Source of the DNA: CBDCVY01 sp965223245
GTDB taxonomy: Bacteria; Nitrospinota; Nitrospinia; Nitrospinales; Nitrospinaceae
Direction of reading: 5' to 3'
DNA: 64,000 bases
NCBI GenBank assembly: GCA_965223245.1
Contig: CBDCVY010000013.1
Span: forward strand, 3,658,001 to 3,722,000
Shown here: in pieces, positions 9,321 through 18,490 of the stretch
How positions within the stretch are numbered: position 1 is the first letter of the stretch
Layout: every line of letters starts with the position of its first letter
The notes under the pieces: model-generated
What the model saw: the letters and a program-made list of their open reading frames with translations, nothing else
The model's database searches: none
What the model was told of the DNA's origin: nothing
Position numbers and translations under genes: made by a program

Positions 9321-9565
9321 AGTCTTCCTTAATTAAGAGTTCTAGATTTATAATGTAGTTTGTGTGCAAGTAATTCCGAAAACGGGAGGGTGACCGGAAA
9401 ACTTTCAAACAAACTATTGTTTAAATAAAATTAATTATTGATTCGACACTTTTGGGTCGGCTTGGCAGACGTTTGTTTTTTTTCAATTGATAGTTTGCTT
9501 AAAGTCGAATATCCAATAAAGATAAATCTTTTCCAATAGCATTAAATAGAATCTCTGGTCACCTT

Positions 9566-10891
9566 ATGAAAATGAAAGCAAGACTTTATTATTTTTTGCG
9601 GAATAATTTCATTTTTAAAAATTGGGCAGAATATTATAAGGAGACTTGGGGATTAGTAAATAATGAAAGTACTCACTCTCTTCTTAAGGACCTTTTGACT
9701 CATGCCAGAGAAAATGTTCCTTTTTATAGCAGGTCCATTCCCTACAAAAAAGATTTAGAAAACTATCTTCAAGACATTCCAATCCTAAGTAGAGAAGCCA
9801 TAGAAAAAAACTTAGAGCAATTAAAATCCATTGATTTTTTAAAACGGCCCTATTTTTTAAATAGTTCTAGTGGTTCAACGGCCCAACCCATTCGGTTTTA
9901 CCAAGACAAAGATTATAATGAATGGTTGTTGGCAACTGAAAACTATTATTACAAACAGTTTTTAGGAATCGATTATGCTGATACCCGCAAAGTTATTATA
10001 TGGGGGTCGGCAAGGGATTTAAAAACTTCATCTTCTATTAAATCGAAAATTGGCCAATTTTTAAGTAGCACTTATTTCTTAAATTCTTTTGATGTTTCCC
10101 CCAATATGTGGGGTAACTTTCGGGATGCCATTAATCATATTAAGCCAGAGTTAATTCGAAGTTATGCGAGTAGTTTGTATTTACTTGCAAGGCATATAAA
10201 AGAAAATAATCTGAAATGCCACCGACCGAATTTCTTAATCACCTCTGCTGAAACGCTTAAACCGTATATGCGTGAAACTATTGAAGATGTTTTTCAGCAA
10301 AATGTTTTGGATTACTACGGTAGCCGGGAATTAGGGATTATTGCGGCTCAATGTACAAAAGGAAAAATGCATACATTTCCTTTCTTTAATTATGTGGAAA
10401 TCACTAATAGTGATGGAAAACCAGTTGAACCGGGTGAAGATGGGATTGTATTGATCACCAATTTAAGAAACTATTCAATGCCATTCATTCGTTATCAAAT
10501 TGGAGACACTGCCATAATGGGAGACCATTGCCTTTGTGGAGAAACTACTCCAGTGCTTGAAAAAGTGACGGGTCGAATTGCAGACCATTTCCTTGCCCAA
10601 GATGGAAGCCAAGTCCATGGACTGTTTTTTAGTAGGATGTTTTTCTTTAAAAAATGGGTGGCGGAATTCCAATTATTACAAAAAGAAATTGACCTTATTG
10701 AAATTCATTTCGTCCCTAAAGAGTTACCCCCTTCATCAGATAAAGAAGAAATTAACAGAAGAATCAGAGAAAGAATGGGAGAGCATTGCCGGATTAATTG
10801 GGTAGAAAAAGATAAAATTCATCGAACCCGAGAAGGAAAGTGGATTATTACCAAGAATTTAATCAATAAGGAAAAAACAACAGTATTTTAA
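9566..10891 (+). CDS. PaaK/CapK-like adenylate-forming enzyme
   Basis: 441 aa. ANL-superfamily signatures of the phenylacetate-CoA ligase-like branch are visible. They are the Ser/Gly/Thr-rich AMP loop SSSGSTAQPIRF (99-110), YYGSRELG, which matches the adenine/aromatic motif, and RYQIGD with the ribose-binding aspartate. This branch includes PaaK and the CapK-type proteins found in polysaccharide loci, which activate an acid as acyl-AMP. The substrate cannot be read from the sequence. It stands alone after a long non-coding region. A thioesterase or ACP partner is not adjacent, although a dedicated acyl-chain locus lies about 12 kb away. Confidence 0.8.
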   Translation: MKMKARLYYFLRNNFIFKNWAEYYKETWGLVNNESTHSLLKDLLTHARENVPFYSRSIPYKKDLENYLQDIPILSREAIEKNLEQLKSIDFLKRPYFLNSSSGSTAQPIRFYQDKDYNEWLLATENYYYKQFLGIDYADTRKVIIWGSARDLKTSSSIKSKIGQFLSSTYFLNSFDVSPNMWGNFRDAINHIKPELIRSYASSLYLLARHIKENNLKCHRPNFLITSAETLKPYMRETIEDVFQQNVLDYYGSRELGIIAAQCTKGKMHTFPFFNYVEITNSDGKPVEPGEDGIVLITNLRNYSMPFIRYQIGDTAIMGDHCLCGETTPVLEKVTGRIADHFLAQDGSQVHGLFFSRMFFFKKWVAEFQLLQKEIDLIEIHFVPKELPPSSDKEEINRRIRERMGEHCRINWVEKDKIHRTREGKWIITKNLINKEKTTVF

Positions 10892-10926
10892 TATAAATTG
10901 AGCCAAATTTATTTCCGGATTGAAGA

Positions 10927-11235
10927 TTATTTATTAAGTTCCTTACCCAACTTTTTTTCCACAGAAGCCATTTTAGATTCTAGTCGACCGGTTTTCCCTT
11001 TCCGATAATCAATTTTTATTGCACATGTGATCCGGTTACAGTCAGAGCTCATTTTTTCATAGCATTGTTTCACCACTTCCATCACTTCATCCCATTCTCC
11101 CTCGAGAACGGTCCCCATCGGATTTAGACGATAAGGAACACCACTATTTGAAATAATATCCAGAGAACGGCTGACATAAGGGCTGACACTTTCCCCCTTA
11201 TCCATAGGCGACATACTAAATTCTAGAAGAATCAT
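10927..11235 (-). CDS. MTH1187/YkoF-type thiamine-binding domain protein (DUF77)
   Basis: 102 aa, small, without a signal peptide. The sequence follows the DUF77 family: an N-terminal FSMSPMDKGESVSPYV, the central YRLNPMGTVLEGEWDEVM and a C-terminal KIDYRKGK. Members form tetramers and bind thiamine or related heterocycles; the cellular role is poorly defined. AAAGGAAAC precedes ATG 11235. It is divergent from pheA. Confidence 0.8.
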   Translation of the reverse strand: MILLEFSMSPMDKGESVSPYVSRSLDIISNSGVPYRLNPMGTVLEGEWDEVMEVVKQCYEKMSSDCNRITCAIKIDYRKGKTGRLESKMASVEKKLGKELNK

Positions 11236-11299
11236 TAGGTTTCCTTTCTAATCATATTCTGGTGAACTGAATTTTATGCTTGCATTTTAGTGGGAAAAT

Positions 11300-12442
11300 G
11301 TGAAATCATCAACATTCGCATTCGAAATTCCAAGTTTCGAAAATCCAAGTAAAGGCGGTACAAATCGTTTGAGCAAAATTGATCAATTTCGAAGTCAGAT
11401 CGATAAGATCGACGAGAAATTATTGCAATTGTTCAATCGCCGGGCTAGTTTAGCAATAAAAATCGGCGAAGAAAAATCAAAGCAAAATAAAGCGAACCAT
11501 TTTCATGTTCCTCACCGTGAAAGAGACATATTCGAACGCTTAAGGATTTTGAATTCCGGTCCACTTCCCTCTTCGGCAATTGAAATTATTTTTCGCGAAA
11601 TATTTTCAGCAACTTTAGCTTTAGAAAAGCCTTTACGAATTTCCTTTTTGGGGCCAGAAACTACTTTTTCGCACCAAGCTGCCATTAAACAATTCGGCCA
11701 TTCCGCAGTTTTTCTGCCTTGCGCAACCATTGAATCTATATTTTCTCAAGTAGAGCAAGGAAACGCGGACTACGGTATTGTCCCCATTGAAAACTCGATC
11801 GAAGGAGTTGTGAACTTAACGTTGGATTGTTTTGTAGATTCAAAACTTTTCATTTGTGAAGAAATTAAATTAAGAATTAACTTGTTTTACATGTCGAAGA
11901 CAGGGGATTCCAAAAAAGTAAAAGCAATATACTCTCATCCTCAGCCATTGGCTCAATGTCGTAATTGGCTAAATAAAAACACATCCGGAATTGAACAAAT
12001 TGCTACTTCCAGCACTGCAAATGCAGCAGAGATGGCATCAAAAAATAAAAATACGGCTGCCATAGCTGGGAAATTGGCAGCTGAATATTATGATTTAGAG
12101 GTCATAGCAGAAAGAATTGAAGATCGTTCTCAAAATACCACTCGATTTTTAGTCATCAGCAAGGAACCAGCAAAAAAAGCCAAACATAATAAAACCTCAA
12201 TAATGTTTTCGATTAGAGATGAGGCTGGCTCACTTATTAAAGTACTTCAACTTTTTGCCCGCCATAAAATCAATTTGACGAAAATTCAATCCCGTCCTTT
12301 ACGCAATCGACCCTGGGAGTATTTATTCTTTGTTGATTTTGAAGGCCATAAAGATGATCAAAGCATTGGAAAAGTAATTGACCAACTTGGACGGCGTTGT
12401 GTCTTCATTCGTGTATTGGGATCATATCCCAGATTGGTTTGA
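11300..12442 (+). CDS. pheA: Bifunctional chorismate mutase / prephenate dehydratase
   Basis: 380 aa. An AroQ-type chorismate mutase helix set spans about residues 24-110 (KIDEKLLQLFNRRASLAIKI). A prephenate dehydratase domain follows, starting at ISFLGPETTFSHQAA with the conserved TTRF motif near 280. A C-terminal ACT domain (about 295-375) is expected to bind phenylalanine for feedback inhibition. It converts chorismate to phenylpyruvate. The GTG start at 11300 gives a short N-terminal extension; TTG 11369 is the alternative start. tyrA begins 3 bases after its stop, so it is the first gene of an aromatic/cmk/rpsA operon. Confidence 0.93.
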   Translation: MKSSTFAFEIPSFENPSKGGTNRLSKIDQFRSQIDKIDEKLLQLFNRRASLAIKIGEEKSKQNKANHFHVPHRERDIFERLRILNSGPLPSSAIEIIFREIFSATLALEKPLRISFLGPETTFSHQAAIKQFGHSAVFLPCATIESIFSQVEQGNADYGIVPIENSIEGVVNLTLDCFVDSKLFICEEIKLRINLFYMSKTGDSKKVKAIYSHPQPLAQCRNWLNKNTSGIEQIATSSTANAAEMASKNKNTAAIAGKLAAEYYDLEVIAERIEDRSQNTTRFLVISKEPAKKAKHNKTSIMFSIRDEAGSLIKVLQLFARHKINLTKIQSRPLRNRPWEYLFFVDFEGHKDDQSIGKVIDQLGRRCVFIRVLGSYPRLV

Positions 12443-12445
12443 TTT

Positions 12446-13321
12446 ATGGTTAAATTTGAAACCATAAGTATTATTGGAGTTGGCCTTTTAGGTGGAGCAA
12501 TTGCTCAAGCTTGTCGATTTCATGGAGTGGCAAACCAAATAATTGGTTTTGGACGAAATGCCAAAAACTTAAAGGAAGCAGAGCAAGCCAATATTGTTGA
12601 TAGAAGCTTTACAGATCTGGAGTCAGCTGTAAAGAACTCTGATCTAATAATCCTTTGCACACCCGTAGGGGTGCTAGTTGATAGATTAAAGGAAATGCTT
12701 CCTTTCTTGAAAAAAGGTTGTTTGATAACCGATGTGGGATCGGTAAAAAGCTCACTGGTAAATAAAATCGATGGATTAATGTCCGATCAAATTCGTTTTG
12801 TAGGCTCCCATCCGATTGCTGGTGGAGAAAAAACAGGATGGAAGGCTTCTAATAAGGAGTTACTGAAAAATGCTCGATGTGTTGTGACTCCTACCCCTCG
12901 AACGGACCCCAGAGCATTGGAAGAAATTCGGTTATTTTGGGAGCAGTTAGGAATGATGGTAGAAGAAATGGATGCAGATGAACATGATTATATCTATGGA
13001 GCTGTAAGCCATTTACCTCATGTAGTGGCTTTCACTCTTATGAATACAGTGGGTCAATCTAAAACGAAAAATCATGATGAACTTTTATCTCTCTCTGCGG
13101 GGGGACTAAGGGATATTACCCGTATTGCATCAAGTGATCCTGTAATGTGGAGAGATATTTGTGTGAATAATAAAAAGCATCTAAATAAATTAATTGATGA
13201 TTTTCAACAAGAACTGAACATTATTAAAACTTATATTAATAGTGAGGATAAAGAGACCTTACAAAATTCATTTCAAATGGCCAAGGATAGGCGTGAGTTA
13301 TTAACTAAGGAAACCGAATGA
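12446..13321 (+). CDS. tyrA: Prephenate (or arogenate) dehydrogenase
   Basis: 291 aa. An N-terminal NAD(P)-binding fold GVGLLGGAIAQA is followed by GSHPIAGGEKTGW and SHLPHVVAF, the substrate-site motifs of TyrA. It oxidatively decarboxylates prephenate to 4-hydroxyphenylpyruvate (or arogenate to tyrosine). No ACT domain or fused chorismate mutase is present. Its stop overlaps the cmk start (ATGA at 13318-13321), indicating translational coupling. Confidence 0.93.
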   Translation: MVKFETISIIGVGLLGGAIAQACRFHGVANQIIGFGRNAKNLKEAEQANIVDRSFTDLESAVKNSDLIILCTPVGVLVDRLKEMLPFLKKGCLITDVGSVKSSLVNKIDGLMSDQIRFVGSHPIAGGEKTGWKASNKELLKNARCVVTPTPRTDPRALEEIRLFWEQLGMMVEEMDADEHDYIYGAVSHLPHVVAFTLMNTVGQSKTKNHDELLSLSAGGLRDITRIASSDPVMWRDICVNNKKHLNKLIDDFQQELNIIKTYINSEDKETLQNSFQMAKDRRELLTKETE

Positions 13322-13983
13322 TAATTGCTATCGATGGGCCTGCGGGTAGTGGTAAAAGTACGGTAGCTCGAATAATTGCCCAGAAACTAGGGTTTAATTA
13401 CATTGAGACAGGGTCTATGTATCGTGCGGTAGCCTGGAAAACAGATGAGGATAATGTAGATCCAAAAAATTTGGATCAAGTATCATTATTGGCGAAAAAA
13501 TTGGTAATAGAATTTGTACCCAATACGGAAGGCCAGAAAGTATTGGTGAATGGGAAGGATTTAACTACCATTTTGAAAACGGAATCCATTGGACAAATTG
13601 CGGCCATTGTAGCAGCCAACCCAAAAGTAAGAGAACTTATGGTTGCTAAACAACGACAAATGGGAAAAACAGGAAATGTTGTTATGGATGGACGTGACAT
13701 AGGGACGGATGTCTTCCCTAATGCTGAAAGAAAATTTTTTTTAAAGGCGGATCCAGAAGAACGGGCTCGTCGTCGTTACCTGGAATTGAAAGAAAAATAT
13801 CCAGGTTTGAAATTAGATGAAGTAATTAAGCAGATGAAGCAAAGAGACTTTGAAGATGAAAATCGGGCGGTCTCGCCTTTGCGACCTGCAGAGGATGCAG
13901 TTATTGTAGACACCACCGGACTGACAATTGATGAGGTAATTGAAAGGGTGTCAAATGCAATTCAATCTGTTCAAGAGAAATAA
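13318..13983 (+). CDS. cmk: Cytidylate kinase
   Basis: 221 aa. The N-terminal P-loop is DGPAGSGKST. Downstream are GSMYRAVAW, the DGRDIGTDVFP motif and a lid RARRRYLEL. The length matches the family. It phosphorylates CMP and dCMP. It is coupled to tyrA by a 4-base overlap and lies 44 bases before rpsA. The cmk-rpsA order is widely conserved. Confidence 0.95.
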   Translation: MIIAIDGPAGSGKSTVARIIAQKLGFNYIETGSMYRAVAWKTDEDNVDPKNLDQVSLLAKKLVIEFVPNTEGQKVLVNGKDLTTILKTESIGQIAAIVAANPKVRELMVAKQRQMGKTGNVVMDGRDIGTDVFPNAERKFFLKADPEERARRRYLELKEKYPGLKLDEVIKQMKQRDFEDENRAVSPLRPAEDAVIVDTTGLTIDEVIERVSNAIQSVQEK

Positions 13984-14027
13984 ACACAGAAAAGAATATC
14001 AATAATTTAGTTTTAAGGAGAAACATT

Positions 14028-15728
14028 GTGCAGGAATTTGATTTGGAGTTTGATGATTTTGAGGATGAGGAGCTAACAGAGGAGGATAAAGCTGCTCGCC
14101 AAGAATTGGAAGCCTATCTGGAACAAAGTATGACCAACTTCAAAGAGGGCGAAATCATCAATGGGAAAGTATTGAATGTAGGAAAAGGGATGGTCACCAT
14201 TGATGTAGGTTTTAAATCGGAAGGAATTGTTAATTTAAATGAATTCCCTGAGTCGGAAAAAAACCTCCAAATCGGAGACGATGTTGAAGTTTTTTTAGAG
14301 CGAGTTGAGGATAATGATGGCATTGTTGTGCTGTCTAAAGAAAAAGCCAACAAAATAAAAATTTGGGAAAAACTGGTCACGGCTTTTGAATCTGGAGAAA
14401 TTATTGAAGGGGTTGTAGTGGCCAAAGCAAAAGGTGGTCTCACAGTGGATATAGGATTAAAAGCCTTTTTACCAGGTTCTCAAATTGATCTTCGCCCTGT
14501 ACGAAATCTTGAAAAATTAATTGGTGATCGATTTGAAATGAAGATCATTAAAATGAATAAAAAGCGGGGCAATATAGTCCTTTCCCGAAGAATTTTGCTT
14601 GAAGAAGAACGGCAACAGGCTCGAGAAGGTACTCTTCAAAAAATGGAGGAAGGAAATAAAGTTGAAGGTATTGTTAAAAACATTACCGATTACGGGGTGT
14701 TTATTGACTTAGGTGGCATTGATGGTCTTCTCCATATCACCGACATGTCCTGGGGACGCGTGAACCACCCATCAGAAATGTTTTCCATCGGGGACAAGGT
14801 TACTGTGATGGTCTTGAAATATGACAAAGAAAAAGAAAGAGTTTCTCTAGGCCTCAAACAGATTACTCCCGATCCTTGGGTTAATGTTGAAGAAAAATAC
14901 CCTGTTAATACAAAAATCCAGGGCAATGTAGTCAGTATTACAGATTATGGTGCCTTTGTGGAATTAGAAAAAGGGATTGAAGGTTTAGTACACGTTTCTG
15001 AAATTTCATGGAGCAGGCATGTAAAACATCCAAATAAAGTAGTTTCTATTGGAGACTCTGTGGATGCAATTGTGTTAACTCTTGATAAAGAAAAGAAACG
15101 AATTTCATTGGGGATGAAGCAAACTGAACCTAACCCATGGAATGAAATTGAAGAAAAATATCCGATTGGTTCCCAAGTGGAAGGTATTGTCCGTAATTTA
15201 ACGGATTTTGGAGCTTTTGTGGAATTAGAGGACGGTGTAGATGGCTTGATCCATATTTCTGATATGGCGTGGAACAAGAAAATTAAACATCCCTCTGAAG
15301 CCCTTAAGAAAAAGGACAAAGTCACTGCAGCTGTTTTGAATATTGATAAGGAGGCTTGCCGGATTTCCCTTGGAATTAAACAACTTGAACCGGACCCTTG
15401 GGAAAATATCCCTGAGCAATACCCTATTGGTAAAGATGTTTCAGGAACTATAGTAAAGGTTACCGGTTTTGGGGCTTTTGCTGAGTTTGACGAGGGATTA
15501 GAAGGTTTGATCCATGTTTCACAATTGAGTTCAGAAAAAGTTGCTCATCCGGAAAAAGTTGTAAAAGTTGGAGATTCTATTAAGGCTAAGGTGGTTAAGG
15601 TCGATACCACTAATAAGAAGATTGGTTTAAGTATTAAGGCTTATGAAGAGAACATGGATCCTTCGCAAATTGCTATGGAAGATGTTCAGCTTGATGATCC
15701 GGAAGAACAAACCGAGGAATCCTCTTAA
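14028..15728 (+). CDS. rpsA: 30S ribosomal protein S1
   Basis: 566 aa with six S1 RNA-binding domains starting near residues 36, 121, 208, 293, 380 and 467. The last four carry the strong DYGVFIDL/DFGAFVEL-type S1 signature, while the first two are divergent, as usual for S1. It helps load mRNA on the 30S subunit. The start is GTG with AAGGAGAAA upstream. The C-terminus ends in an acidic Glu-rich tail. Confidence 0.95.
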   Translation: MQEFDLEFDDFEDEELTEEDKAARQELEAYLEQSMTNFKEGEIINGKVLNVGKGMVTIDVGFKSEGIVNLNEFPESEKNLQIGDDVEVFLERVEDNDGIVVLSKEKANKIKIWEKLVTAFESGEIIEGVVVAKAKGGLTVDIGLKAFLPGSQIDLRPVRNLEKLIGDRFEMKIIKMNKKRGNIVLSRRILLEEERQQAREGTLQKMEEGNKVEGIVKNITDYGVFIDLGGIDGLLHITDMSWGRVNHPSEMFSIGDKVTVMVLKYDKEKERVSLGLKQITPDPWVNVEEKYPVNTKIQGNVVSITDYGAFVELEKGIEGLVHVSEISWSRHVKHPNKVVSIGDSVDAIVLTLDKEKKRISLGMKQTEPNPWNEIEEKYPIGSQVEGIVRNLTDFGAFVELEDGVDGLIHISDMAWNKKIKHPSEALKKKDKVTAAVLNIDKEACRISLGIKQLEPDPWENIPEQYPIGKDVSGTIVKVTGFGAFAEFDEGLEGLIHVSQLSSEKVAHPEKVVKVGDSIKAKVVKVDTTNKKIGLSIKAYEENMDPSQIAMEDVQLDDPEEQTEESS

Positions 15729-15751
15729 CCTTAAAATCTTTGGAGAGAAAT

Positions 15752-16663
15752 ATGGCAGGAACGGCAACAAATAAACCGAAAAGATCTTTTAGTCGAGGTC
15801 TAATTTATTTTCTTGTGGGGCTTTTGGCCCTGATTGGACTCTCTTCTGTATTAGGGAAGTTCATGTCTAATGACTTAGACAATGGTAAGGAAAAGATCGC
15901 TTTAGTAGAGGTTACAGGAATGATATCGGATTCTGCTGAAGTGGTGAATCAATTATCGCAGTATGGGAGAAATAAAAGTATTAAGGGTATTATTTTGCGC
16001 ATTGATTCACCAGGGGGAGCGGTTGCGCCTTCACAAGAAATATATGATGAGGTTCTGAGAACTCGGGCAAAGAATAAAACGGTTTATGTCTCTATGGGAA
16101 GCCTGGCTGCTTCAGGGGGTTATTATATAGCCGCTGCTGCGGATCGTATTTTTGCTAATCCCGGAACTCTAACAGGAAGCATTGGAGTTATAATGGCTTT
16201 TTCCAATGCAGAAGAGTTGATTCAAAAAATTGGGTTGAAGCCTGAAGTTGTAAAAAGTGGAAAATTTAAAGATACCGGATCCCCTGCCAGAAAAATGAGT
16301 AAGGAAGAAAGAGGATATTTACAAAGAGTAGTCAATGATGTCCACCAGCAGTTTGTCGAAGCAGTGGCAAAAGGAAGGAATTTAAAAATACCTGAGGCTC
16401 GAAAGTTGGCGGATGGAAGAATCTATACAGGCCGTCAGGCTTTCAAATTGAAAATGGTGGACCAAATAGGGAGCCTGGAAGATGCAATTGCCAGTTTGAG
16501 TGAGGTTTTGGGGATACATGGAAGACCAAAAATTGTTAAAGAGTCTAAAAAACAAAGTTTTATGGAATGGTTTTTAGGAAATAATGCAGTTGCTGAAAAT
16601 ATAAAAAGCGCCCTTTGGCCGGCTCGGTTTCCCCACCTCCAGTACCTATGGCTTCCGGGATAG
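15752..16663 (+). CDS. sppA: Signal peptide peptidase SppA, short form
   Basis: 303 aa, single-domain form. There is one N-terminal transmembrane segment (about 15-35). The nucleophile serine lies in SMGSLAASGGYYIA and the general-base lysine in KSGKFKDTGSP, the Ser/Lys dyad of bacterial SppA. It cleaves remnant signal peptides in the membrane. ATG 15752 has GGAGAG five bases upstream, so the TTG at 15740 is rejected. It lies 23 bases after rpsA in the same operon. Confidence 0.93.
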   Translation: MAGTATNKPKRSFSRGLIYFLVGLLALIGLSSVLGKFMSNDLDNGKEKIALVEVTGMISDSAEVVNQLSQYGRNKSIKGIILRIDSPGGAVAPSQEIYDEVLRTRAKNKTVYVSMGSLAASGGYYIAAAADRIFANPGTLTGSIGVIMAFSNAEELIQKIGLKPEVVKSGKFKDTGSPARKMSKEERGYLQRVVNDVHQQFVEAVAKGRNLKIPEARKLADGRIYTGRQAFKLKMVDQIGSLEDAIASLSEVLGIHGRPKIVKESKKQSFMEWFLGNNAVAENIKSALWPARFPHLQYLWLPG

Positions 16664-16852
16664 TTTACAGCTCAAAATTTTGCTATTTCGATAATTTTGT
16701 GGCTCAGATAGGGTATGAACCGATTTTATAACATTTTTTGAAGTTGGCTAACCTTTATTAAAGAAACCTTCTAACAAAAAAAAGTCCGAATTTATAAAAA
16801 ATCCCAATACATACAAAAAAGGTATTATCTATTTCGATATGCTCAAAAACTC

Positions 16853-16880
16853 TTGACTTAGTTGGGGTTAGTGGTATACT
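16853..16880 (+). promoter_or_regulatory. Sigma-70-type promoter for the IHF/HU gene
   Basis: TTGACT at 16853-16858 and TATACT at 16875-16880 are separated by 16 bases. They lie about 38 bases upstream of the start codon. This would allow expression independent of the rpsA-sppA transcript. Confidence 0.75.
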
Positions 16881-16917
16881 TCTCCCATATTACGAGGCCA
16901 TTAGGGGGAGAAGTTTC

Positions 16918-17250
16918 ATGACCAAGGCGGAGTTGGTAGAAAAGGTTTCCGCGCAAATCAACCTGACCAAAAAACAAACAGAGGTTGTGGTCAATACTGT
17001 GTTTCAAAGTATCACAGAATCTTTGGCGCAAGGCAAAAAGGTTGAGCTACGTGGATTTGGAAGTTTTCGAGTTCGAAATCGTAATGCCCGGATTGGAAGA
17101 AATCCAAAATCCGGTGATCGTGTTGACGTTCCAGCCAAGAAAGTCCCTTTTTTTAAAGCAGGTAAGGAGCTTAGGGAGCTAGTGGATGGGCATTTTGAAA
17201 TCATGGACGATGATGATTATGATGATCTTGAGGATAGTTCCGAAGATTAG
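16918..17250 (+). CDS. ihfB: Integration host factor / HU family DNA-binding protein
   Basis: 110 aa. It has the full HU/IHF fold: an N-terminal TKAELVEKV helix, the GFGSFRVRNR strand, the RIGRNPKSGD arm that intercalates DNA, and the VPFFKAGKELRE ending. An acidic tail of about 18 residues (Asp/Glu rich) is added after the family core. Position after rpsA, and the LAQGKKVELRGFGSF segment, favour the IHF-beta side. Subunit assignment is tentative. AGGGGGAGAAG precedes ATG. Own promoter and terminator are visible. Confidence 0.88.
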   Translation: MTKAELVEKVSAQINLTKKQTEVVVNTVFQSITESLAQGKKVELRGFGSFRVRNRNARIGRNPKSGDRVDVPAKKVPFFKAGKELRELVDGHFEIMDDDDYDDLEDSSED

Positions 17251-17292
17251 TTTTTGTTCATGATTTACCTCTTATTTCTATTGTTTATAAGT

Positions 17293-17320
17293 AGAGCAGG
17301 GTTTGGCCCTGCTTTTTTTT
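17293..17320 (+). terminator. Intrinsic terminator after the IHF/HU gene
   Basis: The stem AGCAGGG (17295-17301) / CCCTGCT (17307-17313) with a 5-base loop is followed directly by eight T. Confidence 0.9.
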
Positions 17321-17386
17321 GTTTAACGACACAGTTTTAAATCCTTCTTTGCACCTACTTTATTTCGTTTTTACCTATTAATTAGT

Positions 17387-18457
17387 ATGCCTGGAAATAC
17401 GTTTGGACATTTATTTAAAGTAACTACCTGGGGTGAATCCCACGGAAAGGGTATTGGCGTTGTTGTTGATGGTTGCCCGTCCGGATTACCTTTGGTTGAG
17501 AAAGATATTCAAAAGGAATTAGAACGTCGTCGCACGGGGCAAAGTAAAGTTACCACTACTAGAAAAGAGCCGGATCAAATTAAAATACTTTCAGGTGTTT
17601 TTAAGGGAAAAACCACTGGAACCCCGATTTCTATGATGGTGGAAAATAGTGATGCGGACTCTTCCAAGTATGAGCTTATTAAAGATCTTTACCGTCCGGG
17701 CCATGCTGATTTTACCTATGATGAAAAGTATGGATTCAGGGATTACCGAGGCGGAGGCCGGAGCAGTGCTAGAGAAACCGTAGGGCGAGTGGCTGCAGGG
17801 GCGATTGCTAAAAAATTACTAGCCCTTAAAAAGATTAAAGTTTTTGCTTACACCAAGCAAATTGGCGAACTGGTAGCCAAAAAGTTTGATGTAAAAGAAA
17901 TTGAAAAAAATATCGTAAGATGCCCGGATAAAAAAGTAGCTGCACAAATGGTGGATGCCATAATGAAAGTTCGAAAACAAGGGGATTCTTTAGGTGGTGT
18001 TATAGAAGTTATTGCACAGGGTGTCCCAGCCGGTTTAGGAGAACCTGTTTTTGACCGACTGGATGCAGAGTTAGCCAAAGCGTTAATGTCCCTACCAGCT
18101 GTTAAAGGAGTTGAAGTGGGAATTGGGTTTGAGGCGGCAAGACTTAAAGGATCACAATGTAATGATATTTTCATAAAAAAAGGAAAAAAAATTTCTACCA
18201 AAACCAATAATGCTGGTGGGATTTTAGGCGGAATTTCAAATGGAAACGATATTGTATTGCGAATGGTGGTAAAACCTACCTCTTCCATTAACCGGGTTCA
18301 AGATACTGTAAACCAAACAGGTAAAAAGTCTAAAATCAGAGTGGAAGGCAGACATGATCCTTGTGTAGCACCTCGAGCCGTTCCCATGGCAGAAACCATG
18401 GTTGCCCTTGTTTTAATTGATCACCTATTTCGGCAAGAGCATTCGCAGTTAAAATAA
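17387..18457 (+). CDS. aroC: Chorismate synthase
   Basis: 356 aa. Signatures are GNTFGHLFKVTTWGESHG at the N-terminus, the central RPGHADFTYDEKYGFRDYRG with GGRSSARET, and the C-terminal GRHDPCVAPRAVPMAE. It makes chorismate from EPSP using reduced FMN, and feeds the pheA and tyrA products encoded 5 kb upstream. It is separated from them by the IHF terminator. The nitrilase-family gene follows after 33 bases. Confidence 0.96.
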   Translation: MPGNTFGHLFKVTTWGESHGKGIGVVVDGCPSGLPLVEKDIQKELERRRTGQSKVTTTRKEPDQIKILSGVFKGKTTGTPISMMVENSDADSSKYELIKDLYRPGHADFTYDEKYGFRDYRGGGRSSARETVGRVAAGAIAKKLLALKKIKVFAYTKQIGELVAKKFDVKEIEKNIVRCPDKKVAAQMVDAIMKVRKQGDSLGGVIEVIAQGVPAGLGEPVFDRLDAELAKALMSLPAVKGVEVGIGFEAARLKGSQCNDIFIKKGKKISTKTNNAGGILGGISNGNDIVLRMVVKPTSSINRVQDTVNQTGKKSKIRVEGRHDPCVAPRAVPMAETMVALVLIDHLFRQEHSQLK

Positions 18458-18490
18458 AAGTCCTCGAATACCTACTTCCCAAAATCAAAT

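Larger units (their letters stand above)
8469..9565. other. 1.1 kb gene-less AT-rich region
   Basis: No ORF with coding character or a Shine-Dalgarno was found on either strand, and I recognise no tRNA or catalytic RNA. Structure in it: a 34-bp perfect palindrome at 8654-8687, a 10-bp hairpin at 9296-9320, and a short stem TTCCG/CGGAA near 9375-9398. It is the longest non-coding stretch in the window and lies upstream of both divergent genes. Confidence 0.6.
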
